From the NCBI GenBank assembly GCA_035503515.1, contig DATJTJ010000003.1, positions 15,777 through 79,776 of the forward strand: a stretch of 64,000 bases of DNA, given 5' to 3'. The notes under the pieces are model-generated. The model did no database searches and had not been told where the DNA came from. It saw only the letters and a list, made by a program, of their open reading frames with translations. This document shows, piece after piece, positions 51,729 to 59,345 of the stretch (within the stretch, counting starts at the first letter, position 1; each line of letters starts with the position of its first letter). The translations under genes were made by a program, and so were the position numbers. Origin of the DNA: DAIDKA01 sp035503515 (GTDB taxonomy: Bacteria; Pseudomonadota; Gammaproteobacteria; Steroidobacterales; Steroidobacteraceae).

Positions 51729-54317
51729 GTGCAAGCCAAGCATTCGGCCGCTCGACTTGCCTCGCCCCGCGACGGCTCCCGGCTGTGGGTGGGCCCGGTG
51801 CTGGCGCTGCTGGTGTTCTCCATCATGGCGTGGCTGCTGCACCGGGAGCTGGAGCAGATCCACGTGCGGGACATCATCGCGCACCTGCAGGCCATTCCCG
51901 CCGATACCCTCGGCCTGGGCGTGCTGCTCACCGGCGGCAGCTACTTTGCCCTGTGCCTGTATGACTACCTGGCGCTGCGGTACCTGCACAAGAAGGTGCC
52001 GCTGAGGCGCGTGGTGGTGGCGAGCTTCATCGCCAATGCCTTCGGCCACAATCTCGGCTTCGCGGCCTTCACCGGCGGCGCATTCCGCCTGCGCCTGTAC
52101 GCCTCCTCGCGCCTGACGGCCATCGATGTCGCGACCGTGACGGGTTTCACCAGCATCACCACCAGCTTGGGACTCGCGGTCCTGGCCGGCGTCTCCTTCC
52201 TGCTGTATCCGCAGCAGGCCTCGACGGCGCTGCGCAGCCATGCCGAGTGGCCGATGGTCATCGGCATCGTGCTGCTGGGCCTGGTGGCGGCATACTTCGT
52301 CTGGGCCTGCTCGCGGCGTGCCCGGGTGGAGTTCCGCGGCTGGCTGCTGCGGCCACCGGGCGCGATCGTGGGCGCCACCCAGGTCATTGCCGGCACCATC
52401 GACCTGGGTCTGTCCTGCGGGGTGCTGTGGCTGATGCTGCCGCCCTCGGCGCACGTGGATTTCATCGCCCTCACGGGCGCCTATGCGATCGGCGTGACCG
52501 CGGGCCTGATCAGCCACGTGCCGGGCGGACTGGGGGTGTTCGAAACCATCGTCGTGCTGGCGATCCCGCAGATTCCCGCCGATGCGCTGCTCGGCTCGCT
52601 GCTGGCCTATCGGGCCGTGTTCTACCTGGCGCCGCTCGGCGTCGCCACCGTGATGTTCGCGGCCGAGGAGTTCGGCGCGCAACGGGCGAGACTGGCCCAG
52701 GCGCGTGCGCGCGCCGCGGCATTCATCGGACCCGTGGTGCCCTCGGTGGTCGGCGCGCTCACGTTCATCGCCGGCGCCGAGCTGCTGCTGTCGGGTGCGA
52801 CGCGGCAGGTGAGCGGCGGCATCGCCTCCTTCGCTACCCTGCTGCCGCTGCCGGTGCTGGAGTTGTCGCACCTGGCCGGCAGCGCGATCGGCCTTGCGCT
52901 GCTGATCCTGGCCCGGGCGCTGTTCCGCCGCATCCGTCTGGCCTATCACATCAGCTTCTGGCTGCTGCTGGCCGCCGGCGTGGTCACCCTGCTCAAGGGC
53001 GGCAACCTGCAGGAGACCCTGTTCCTGTGGATCGTGCTCGCGATTCTCGCGCTCGGGCGCAGCTCCTTCTACCGTCCCGCATCGCTGCTGCAGCAGCGCT
53101 TCACGCCCACCTGGGCCGCGAGCATCGTCGGTGTCATCGTCGCCAGCGTCTGGGTCGGTCTGCTGGTCAACCGGCATGTCGAGTATTCGAACGATCTGTG
53201 GTGGACGTTCACGTTCGATGCCAACGCGCCGCGCATGCTGCGGGCATCGCTGCTGGTGTGCGTGCTCACCGCGGGGGTGCTGCTGTTCGCGCTGCTGCGT
53301 CCCGCACCCCCCGTCCCCGAACTCACGCGCAAGCCCGAACTCGAGGACATCAAGCGGGTGCTGGCCGAATCACCCTCGACGCTTTCCAACGCCGTGCTGA
53401 CGGGTGACAAGCACGTGCTGTTCAGCGCCAGCGGCCGCTCGTTCATCATGTACCAGGTGCAGGGACGCAGCTGGATCGCGCTGGGGGACCCGGTAGGTCC
53501 GCGCAGCGAGGCCGAGGAACTGGTGTGGCGCTTCCGGGAGCTGTCCGACGAGCACGGCGGGCGCGTGGTGTTCTACCAGTCGAGCGTCGAATGCCTGCCG
53601 CTGTACGTCGATCTGGGGCTCGCGGCGATGAAGATCGGCGAGGAGGCGCGGGTGCCGCTCGCGAACTTCTCGCTCGAGGGCAGCATCCGTGCGGAGCTGC
53701 GCACGGCGCGGCGGCGCGGTGAGCGCGACCGGGCCACCTTCGAGGTGGTGCCGCCGGCGGATGTGCCGCAGATCCTGCCGGCACTGCGCGGCATTTCCGA
53801 CTCCTGGCTGAAGGAGAAGGCGACGGCCGAGAAGGGCTTTTCGGTGGGCTCCTACTCCGAACGCTATCTGCGCAATTTTCCGATAGCGCTGGTGCGGCGC
53901 GATGGCGAACCGGTCGCCTTCGCCAACCTGTGGCAGTCGGCCGCGCGCGAGGAACTCGCCGTCGACCTGATGCGCTTCGGTCCAGACGCGCCCCCGGGCG
54001 CCATGGACTTCCTGTTCGTCGAACTGATGCTGTGGGCACGGCAGCAGGGTTTCAGCTGGTTCAGTCTCGGGGTGGCGCCCCTGGCCGGCCTCGAACGCCA
54101 CCCCCTGGCGCCGGCCTGGCACCGCATCGGCAACTTCGTCTTCCGCCACGGCGAGCATTTCTACAATTTCGAGGGCCTGCGCCGGTACAAGGCCAAGTTC
54201 CATCCCACCTGGGAACCGAAGTACCTGGTGGCCCCCGGGGGCGTCGGGCTGCCGCTCATCCTGGTGGACGTGTCGGTGCTGATCGCGGGCGGACTGAAGG
54301 AGCTGTTCGTCAAATAG
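51729..54317 (+). CDS. mprF: Phosphatidylglycerol lysyltransferase (MprF)
   Basis: Bifunctional membrane protein that adds lysine from Lys-tRNA to phosphatidylglycerol and flips the product, lowering surface charge and raising resistance to cationic peptides. The N-terminal half has about 12-14 hydrophobic helices, including SHVPGGLGVFE. The C-terminal third (from about residue 540) is the DUF2156 aminoacyl-transferase domain (for example WIALGDPVG, FSWFSLGVAPLAG). 862 aa is full length. The GTG start lies 11 bases after ettA. Lysine rather than alanine specificity is assumed. Confidence 0.9.
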   Translation: MQAKHSAARLASPRDGSRLWVGPVLALLVFSIMAWLLHRELEQIHVRDIIAHLQAIPADTLGLGVLLTGGSYFALCLYDYLALRYLHKKVPLRRVVVASFIANAFGHNLGFAAFTGGAFRLRLYASSRLTAIDVATVTGFTSITTSLGLAVLAGVSFLLYPQQASTALRSHAEWPMVIGIVLLGLVAAYFVWACSRRARVEFRGWLLRPPGAIVGATQVIAGTIDLGLSCGVLWLMLPPSAHVDFIALTGAYAIGVTAGLISHVPGGLGVFETIVVLAIPQIPADALLGSLLAYRAVFYLAPLGVATVMFAAEEFGAQRARLAQARARAAAFIGPVVPSVVGALTFIAGAELLLSGATRQVSGGIASFATLLPLPVLELSHLAGSAIGLALLILARALFRRIRLAYHISFWLLLAAGVVTLLKGGNLQETLFLWIVLAILALGRSSFYRPASLLQQRFTPTWAASIVGVIVASVWVGLLVNRHVEYSNDLWWTFTFDANAPRMLRASLLVCVLTAGVLLFALLRPAPPVPELTRKPELEDIKRVLAESPSTLSNAVLTGDKHVLFSASGRSFIMYQVQGRSWIALGDPVGPRSEAEELVWRFRELSDEHGGRVVFYQSSVECLPLYVDLGLAAMKIGEEARVPLANFSLEGSIRAELRTARRRGERDRATFEVVPPADVPQILPALRGISDSWLKEKATAEKGFSVGSYSERYLRNFPIALVRRDGEPVAFANLWQSAAREELAVDLMRFGPDAPPGAMDFLFVELMLWARQQGFSWFSLGVAPLAGLERHPLAPAWHRIGNFVFRHGEHFYNFEGLRRYKAKFHPTWEPKYLVAPGGVGLPLILVDVSVLIAGGLKELFVK

Positions 54318-54440
54318 GCGAAGTGACATAACGCTCTAAGGCCTTGATTCGTCGGGCTGTGCGGTTCGCGCATTTGAGTTAGTATGGGCAGGTCAAGGAT
54401 GCGCCAAGCTTCCAGAATCAACCCAAGGCGCACGGGACCT

Positions 54441-55160
54441 ATGTCCGCCTATATCGATGCAACCGGTGAACTGGTTCTCGAACAGGAGCGCAGTCTTTCG
54501 CTCCAGTGCCCGCATTGCGACGTCATGGCGCACGTCGCCATCAGCGCCGTCCCCGCCTTCGCCGAGCTGCAGCAGTACAAGCCCCGCGCCGTCGGCGTGA
54601 TCGGGCGCTGCGATGCCTGTCAGGCGCCGGTGTTCCTGCGATTCCCGGTGCGCATGTATCGCAGCAATCGCATCGAACTGTCCTCGCAGTTCACCGAAGT
54701 CGAGCGGCCGCGCGAGAAGTTCACCTTCACGCATCTGCCGGAGGCGATCGAGCAGCTGTTCCGGGAGTCGCTGGTGTGCTTCTCCAGCGGCGCCTTCAAT
54801 GCGTTCGCCTCCATGTGCCGCCGGACCGCCCGCGCGGCATTCGCCGACCTCGGCGAGGCCGGCAAGCTGCGGCTGTTCGACCAGCTGAACGACGTACGTA
54901 CCCTGGTCGGCATCGATCCGGAGACGTTCCAGCTGCTCAAGGCCGTGATCTTCGGCTCACCCGCGGACCCGCGGCCCGAACCACCGCCGCTCGATGCGAA
55001 CTCCGCTGCGGTGGTGCTGGAGGTCATGAAGGACCTGCTGTACGAAGCGTACGTGCGCCGCGGTCGCTTGCAGCAGGCCCTGCTCATGCGCAAGTTCCTC
55101 GCGGATGAAACGGCCGAGAACCTGATGCCGCTGCGGGACGCCACCCAGCAGCCCGCCTGA
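54441..55160 (+). CDS. Zinc-ribbon protein with DUF4145-like C-terminal domain
   Basis: 239-aa soluble protein. Two CxxC pairs (CPHC near residue 21, CDAC near residue 60) form a likely zinc ribbon. The C-terminal part (about 95-225) has the helical pattern of DUF4145: AIEQLFRES, then an Ala-rich helix with MCRRTARAAFADLG, then a final helix pair. DUF4145 domains also occur in defence and restriction systems, but nothing else here suggests that role. It precedes fliS by 83 bases. The ATG at 54441 is preferred; one at 54384 has no ribosome binding site. Confidence 0.6.
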   Translation: MSAYIDATGELVLEQERSLSLQCPHCDVMAHVAISAVPAFAELQQYKPRAVGVIGRCDACQAPVFLRFPVRMYRSNRIELSSQFTEVERPREKFTFTHLPEAIEQLFRESLVCFSSGAFNAFASMCRRTARAAFADLGEAGKLRLFDQLNDVRTLVGIDPETFQLLKAVIFGSPADPRPEPPPLDANSAAVVLEVMKDLLYEAYVRRGRLQQALLMRKFLADETAENLMPLRDATQQPA

Positions 55161-55243
55161 GGACCTGCCGCGGGGAAGGGGCGTCCTTTCCCATCTCAAG
55201 TTGGCCCATCCGGCGCCGTTAACGGAGTTACCTCCCGCACGGA

Positions 55244-55723
55244 ATGTCGCCACTCATGTCACTCGCATTTCCCAACGCCTCGACCCCACGCCAGCTGCGC
55301 CAGGCCGCGGCCGACGCCGCCAGAGCCGGCGCCGATGTCATGGTCGCGGTCCTGGACGGGGCCATCGCCGCCCTGGAGATGGGCCGCGAGTCCCTCGACG
55401 AGGGCCAGTGGCAGCAGGCCGCGCGGCAAATCCTTGCCACCTGCCAGCTGCTGCAGGCGCTGCGCGACAACGTGGACGTGCTCGGAGGCGATCCGCTCGC
55501 GACCAATCTCGCGGAGCTGTACGATTATGCGGGCCACAGAGTGAGCCTGGCGGCAAGCGACGGCAATCGGACAGCGCTCGATGAGGTCTGGCACCTGCTG
55601 AAGGAAGTGCGGGCCGCCTGGTTTGCCCTGCCTGCGGCCGCCCGCATGCGGCCCGGCAAATCGTCCGCTACCGCCGTGCAGACCTGGAGCTCCGGCCCAT
55701 GTTCGATGGTTCCGATACAGTAG
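55244..55723 (+). CDS. fliS: Flagellin export chaperone FliS-like protein
   Basis: Predicted helical chaperone that keeps flagellin unfolded before export. The FliS pattern is recognisable: VLDGAIAALEMGR, then GGDPLATNLAELYDYAGHRV (usually GG-NLxxLYdYm) and a final helix with LLKEVRAAW; 159 aa with a non-conserved tail. No flagellin or fliD gene lies in the window, but fliE-fliI follow. Its last 25 bases overlap the next gene in another frame. An ATG four codons later (55256) is also possible. Confidence 0.75.
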   Translation: MSPLMSLAFPNASTPRQLRQAAADAARAGADVMVAVLDGAIAALEMGRESLDEGQWQQAARQILATCQLLQALRDNVDVLGGDPLATNLAELYDYAGHRVSLAASDGNRTALDEVWHLLKEVRAAWFALPAAARMRPGKSSATAVQTWSSGPCSMVPIQ

Positions 55724-56259
55724 TTCTCTACGACGAACTGGCCTACGAGGAAGTGCTGCCGGTCGGCTGGAATCCTCTGGCCGGCACGGTCGATGCCGCG
55801 GTCGCCGCCAGCTTCACCGAACGCAACGTGCGGCTGCTGCAGGCCCTGGCCGCCATCGAAGACCATGGGGTATCGGACAAGCCCGATGAGTCCGCGCCGG
55901 ACCTGACGCGCCTGGACTTCAAGATCAACCTGCTGCTGGACCTGGTCGGCCAGCTGGTGGTCGCCAACCGGCCCCGCCCGGCCGCCACCCATATCCGGTT
56001 CAATGCCCACGGTGCGGTCTGGCACGCCCCCTCCCCGCTGCCGCCGGTCGGCGTGCCGGGCGTCGCCGAGATCCACCTGCGCGACTTCCTGGCTGAGCCT
56101 TTGCGACTCATGGGAACGCTCACCAACGTCAGCCCCGACGGCGAAGTCACGGCGCGCTTCTCCCCGGTCGGCGAGCCCCTGTCCGATCTGCTCGAGCGGC
56201 TGATCTTCCGCCATCACCGGCGCCAGGTTGCCGGGATCCGCCAGCCGCGACGCGACTGA
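55699..56259 (+). CDS. Atypical PilZ-like (c-di-GMP receptor) protein
   Basis: 186-aa protein with a helical N-terminal half (about 1-85) and a beta-rich C-terminal half (about 90-170). The last part, HLRDFLAEPLRLMGTLTNV ... LSDLLERLIFRHHRRQVAGIRQ, resembles the atypical PilZ proteins found next to fliS in Xanthomonas-type flagellar clusters. The normal RxxxR and D/NxSxxG motifs are not in their usual order, so c-di-GMP binding is uncertain. It starts inside the fliS 3' end, which suggests coupled translation. Confidence 0.55.
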   Translation: MFDGSDTVVLYDELAYEEVLPVGWNPLAGTVDAAVAASFTERNVRLLQALAAIEDHGVSDKPDESAPDLTRLDFKINLLLDLVGQLVVANRPRPAATHIRFNAHGAVWHAPSPLPPVGVPGVAEIHLRDFLAEPLRLMGTLTNVSPDGEVTARFSPVGEPLSDLLERLIFRHHRRQVAGIRQPRRD

Positions 56260-56359
56260 CGGGATGCGGTACCCTGCGCCTGCAACCCAAGGGCAGTCGC
56301 GCCACGTCTCATTCGTGCCCGATCAAGTGTGATTGGGGTCACGGCTTGGGCGAGCCGCG

Positions 56360-56389
56360 TTCTCACCACGACGGCGGCTTCTCTATATT
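56360..56389 (+). promoter_or_regulatory. Possible sigma-70 promoter of the FleQ-like gene
   Basis: -35 TTCTCA (56360-56365), an 18-base spacer, -10 TATATT (56384-56389). Transcription would begin near 56396, giving a leader of about 57 bases before the ATG at 56453 and excluding longer N-terminal extensions. The rest of the 193-base gap (56260-56359) shows nothing clear. Confidence 0.45.
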
Positions 56390-56452
56390 GACGCACATCG
56401 GCTGAAGGTTGGCCGCCGGCGCACCCGGTGGCCGGGAAGTTTGGGAGATTTG

Positions 56453-57691
56453 ATGGCGGCGCCCGAAATGGCCGTCGTCCCGGGACTGCCACGGGACGAG
56501 GGTCGTGAAGCACAAATGCCACCACGCACGGAAGAGCGCGTGCGGGTGCGGCTGCCGACCGGAACTTCCTTCGCGATCCGCGACGTGATCTCCCTGATCC
56601 GCCAGGTCGCCGAGCACGACTCCACCGTCCTGATCCTCGGGGAGTCCGGCACCGGCAAGGAAGTGGCCGCGCGCGCCATCCATGACCTGAGTCCGCGCCG
56701 CCAGCGCCCCTTCGTCGCCGTCAATTGCGGCGCCATCCCCGCGGAGCTCCTCGAATCCGAACTGTTCGGCCATGAGAAGGGCGCCTTCACCGGCGCGGTC
56801 GCCACCCGCAAGGGCCGGTTCGAGATCGCCGAGGGCGGCACGCTGTTCCTCGACGAAATCGGCGACATGAGCCCCACCATGCAGGTGAAGCTGCTGCGGG
56901 TGCTGCAGGAGCGGATATTCGAGCGCGTGGGCAACCACGTGCAGGTGCGCTGCAATGTGCGCATCATTGCTGCGACCCACCGCAACCTCGAGGACTCGAT
57001 CGCGGCCGGCACGTTCCGCGAGGATCTCTTTCACCGCCTGAACGTGTTTCCGATCGAGATGCCGGCCCTGCGCAGCCGCATCGAGGACCTGCCGCTGCTG
57101 GTGCGCGACTTCATCGCCCACAACATGGCCGAAGGCCGCGGCCAGGTGCAGCTCTCGCCGCTGTCGCTGGCGGCGCTGTCGCTGCACCGCTGGACAGGGA
57201 ACGTCCGCGAACTGGCCAACCTCATCGAACGGCTGTCGATCGTCTGCTCCGGACGCATCGCGCATGTCGGGGACCTGCCGGCCAAGTATCGGCCCTCGGA
57301 CTGGACCGCGGTCACCGAGCCGCCGCAGATCTCGCTTTCGGAACAGCACTCGCATATGCCGACGTCCCCCGAATTCCTGTTCGGCGACGAGGCGACGCCG
57401 GAACTGCTCAGCGCCGGGGTGCTGCTGGAAGCCGCCGAAGCACGCCCTGCGCCGCATCCGGGCGTGCCGCACGATCCGTCGGATGCCGCGCTGCTGCCCG
57501 CCGAGGGCATCGACCTGCGCGCGCATCTCACCCAGATCGAACGGCGGCTGATCGAACAGGCACTGGAGCGTGCCAACGGCACGGTGGCCCATGCCGCCCG
57601 GCTGCTCGGCCTGCGCCGCACGACGCTGGTCGAAAAACTGCGCAAGCTCGGCCTGGCGAGCGCCGATCTCGAGGCCGCGACGGAAGATTGA
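56453..57691 (+). CDS. fleQ: Sigma-54 flagellar master activator FleQ/FlrA-like, lacking the N-terminal FleQ domain
   Basis: AAA+ activator of sigma-54 promoters with a C-terminal Fis-type helix-turn-helix. Walker A GESGTGKE, the sigma-54 contact loop GAFTGA, Walker B GTLFLDEIGDM and the C-terminal LRRTTLVEKLRKLGL closely resemble Pseudomonas FleQ. FleQ has about 140 residues before the AAA+ domain; here only about 45 precede it, and the LFRS c-di-GMP contact just before the domain reads VRVRL. 412 aa. The start has GGGAGA four bases upstream. The next gene is a second activator. Confidence 0.85.
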   Translation: MAAPEMAVVPGLPRDEGREAQMPPRTEERVRVRLPTGTSFAIRDVISLIRQVAEHDSTVLILGESGTGKEVAARAIHDLSPRRQRPFVAVNCGAIPAELLESELFGHEKGAFTGAVATRKGRFEIAEGGTLFLDEIGDMSPTMQVKLLRVLQERIFERVGNHVQVRCNVRIIAATHRNLEDSIAAGTFREDLFHRLNVFPIEMPALRSRIEDLPLLVRDFIAHNMAEGRGQVQLSPLSLAALSLHRWTGNVRELANLIERLSIVCSGRIAHVGDLPAKYRPSDWTAVTEPPQISLSEQHSHMPTSPEFLFGDEATPELLSAGVLLEAAEARPAPHPGVPHDPSDAALLPAEGIDLRAHLTQIERRLIEQALERANGTVAHAARLLGLRRTTLVEKLRKLGLASADLEAATED

Positions 57692-57756
57692 CGGGGAGCG
57701 GCAGATTCATGCCGCTTCCTGTGACCGCCTTCACGCTTTGACGGCCATTTGCCGCC

Positions 57757-57772
57757 GGGCACGCCTCTTGCA
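57757..57772 (+). promoter_or_regulatory. Sigma-54 promoter of the FlrC/FleR-like gene
   Basis: GGGCACGCCTCTTGCA fits the -24/-12 consensus TGGCAC-N5-TTGC with GG and GC in the correct spacing. Transcription would begin near 57782, about 29 bases before the start codon at 57811. The FleQ-like protein encoded just upstream is the expected activator, giving the class II to class III step of a polar-flagellum hierarchy. Confidence 0.75.
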
Positions 57773-57810
57773 CCGCTCTCCCCGCAACAGCATTCCTGTT
57801 CGGGGTTTGA

Positions 57811-58911
57811 ATGGTCCACGATTCCACAACGACGGTCGCAGCGAACACGCGGCGCGCGATCGAGCCGCAGCCGGTCGCCTGCGCAGCCGCCTCCCAGCGA
57901 CTGCTGGAACTGGCACGCCGCGTCGCCGCCAGCGACTGCACCGTGCTCATCGTCGGCGAGTCCGGAACCGGCAAGGAAGTGCTCGCGCGCTTCATCCATC
58001 GGGTTTCGACCCGCAGCGCCGGCCCGTTCGTCGGTGTGAACTGCGCGGCCATCCCGGAAAACATGCTCGAGGCCATTCTCTTCGGCTACGAGCGCGGCGC
58101 CTTCACCGGCGCGCATGCGACCCATCCGGGCAAGTTTGAACAGGCACAGGGCGGCACCCTGCTGCTCGATGAAATCACCGAAATGCCCCTGGGCCTGCAG
58201 GCCAAGCTGCTGCGGGTCCTGCAGGAACGCGAAGTCGAGCGGCTCGGCGGCCGCATGGCCATCCCGCTCGAGCTGCGGGTGCTGGCAACCACCAATCGCC
58301 GGCTGCGCGAGGAAGTTGCGGCCGGCCGCTTCCGCGAGGATCTGTACTACCGGTTGAACGTGTTTCCGCTGGGACTCGCACCGCTGCGCCAGCGGCGCGA
58401 TGACATCCTGCCGCTCGCGATGCAGCTGCTGGGCATGCGGTCGCGACCCGGCGAGCCCATTCCGGCGCTCAGTGCCGATGCGGCGCAGCTGCTGCTCACC
58501 TATCCGTGGCCGGGGAACGTGCGCGAACTGGACAACCTGCTGCAGCGGGCGCTGATCCTGGTCAACGGACCGGTGATTGCGCCCGAGCACATCCAGTTCG
58601 AGCCGGCGCACGATGTGCCGGTGCGCGCCACCGTGGTGAGGGATCGGACCGAGGCGCCCGCGATCGACGAAGTCCGTGACCTCGCCGCGCCCGCCCCGGT
58701 GCTGGCGCAGGATTCAGGCGCCGCCGAGGAGGTCCGAAGTTCGCTGGCCGATTCCCTCGGACAGGTCGAACGCAACGTGCTTCTCGAAGCGCTGCGCGAT
58801 GGCACCAGCACCCGCCGCGAGATCGCCGAGCGCCTCGGGATTTCACCGCGGACCCTGCGCTACAAGCTCGCGCGCCTGCGCGCCGCGGGCGTCGATGTCC
58901 CGGCCGTTTGA
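57811..58911 (+). CDS. flrC: Sigma-54 flagellar activator FlrC/FleR-like, lacking the receiver domain
   Basis: AAA+ sigma-54 activator, 366 aa. GESGTGKE, GAFTGA, GGTLLLDEITEM and a C-terminal Fis-type helix-turn-helix (TRREIAERLGISPRTLRYKL) are intact. FleR/FlrC normally begins with a phospho-receiver domain of about 120 residues; here only about 35 residues precede the AAA+ domain. The sensor kinase gene fleS/flrB, normally between fleQ and fleR, is absent. It directly precedes fliE, as in Pseudomonas, and so probably drives the basal-body genes. Confidence 0.85.
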   Translation: MVHDSTTTVAANTRRAIEPQPVACAAASQRLLELARRVAASDCTVLIVGESGTGKEVLARFIHRVSTRSAGPFVGVNCAAIPENMLEAILFGYERGAFTGAHATHPGKFEQAQGGTLLLDEITEMPLGLQAKLLRVLQEREVERLGGRMAIPLELRVLATTNRRLREEVAAGRFREDLYYRLNVFPLGLAPLRQRRDDILPLAMQLLGMRSRPGEPIPALSADAAQLLLTYPWPGNVRELDNLLQRALILVNGPVIAPEHIQFEPAHDVPVRATVVRDRTEAPAIDEVRDLAAPAPVLAQDSGAAEEVRSSLADSLGQVERNVLLEALRDGTSTRREIAERLGISPRTLRYKLARLRAAGVDVPAV

Positions 58912-58927
58912 GACCAGCGGAGTTCCC

Positions 58928-59290
58928 ATGAGCCAGCTTCAGATCGACCAGGTCCTCTCCCAGATCCGCACCCTCGCGGCGCAGACGCAGTCCGCCGGCA
59001 TCCGGCCCGCAAGTCTCGCCGCCGGCGCCCAGGCGGCCTCCGGGACGGCGGCGGTTTCCGGGGCCGGCAGCACCTTCGCCACCCTGATGCGCAGCGGCAT
59101 CGAGCAGGCGAACCAGACCGAACTGCGCGCCAACGACCTCGCCGACAAATTCGAGCGCGGCGCACCGGGCGTGGACCTGCCGACGGTCATGCTGGAAGCC
59201 AACAAGGCGAACCTCACCTTTCGCGCGGTGACCGAGGTGCGCAACCGGCTGATCACGGCCTACACCGACATCATGAACATGCAGCTGTAA
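58928..59290 (+). CDS. fliE: Flagellar hook-basal body complex protein FliE
   Basis: Small rod-base protein that links the MS ring to the rod, 120 aa. The C-terminal pattern LPTVMLEANKANLTFRAVTEVRNRLITAY is cut here to its key part: LEANKANLTF and VRNRL are clear FliE marks. The ATG at 58928 has GGAG five bases upstream. The N-terminal half is Ala/Gly-rich and poorly conserved. Confidence 0.94.
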   Translation: MSQLQIDQVLSQIRTLAAQTQSAGIRPASLAAGAQAASGTAAVSGAGSTFATLMRSGIEQANQTELRANDLADKFERGAPGVDLPTVMLEANKANLTFRAVTEVRNRLITAYTDIMNMQL

Positions 59291-59345
59291 GACTCGATGA
59301 CACCCAAGCCATGACTACCGACATCATGATTTCCCGGAGCGCATT

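Noticed and set aside
55202..55217. GG-N10-GC element before fliS resembling a sigma-54 site
   Set aside because: The -12 half lacks the TTGC core; only the dinucleotide spacing fits, which is common by chance in GC-rich DNA.
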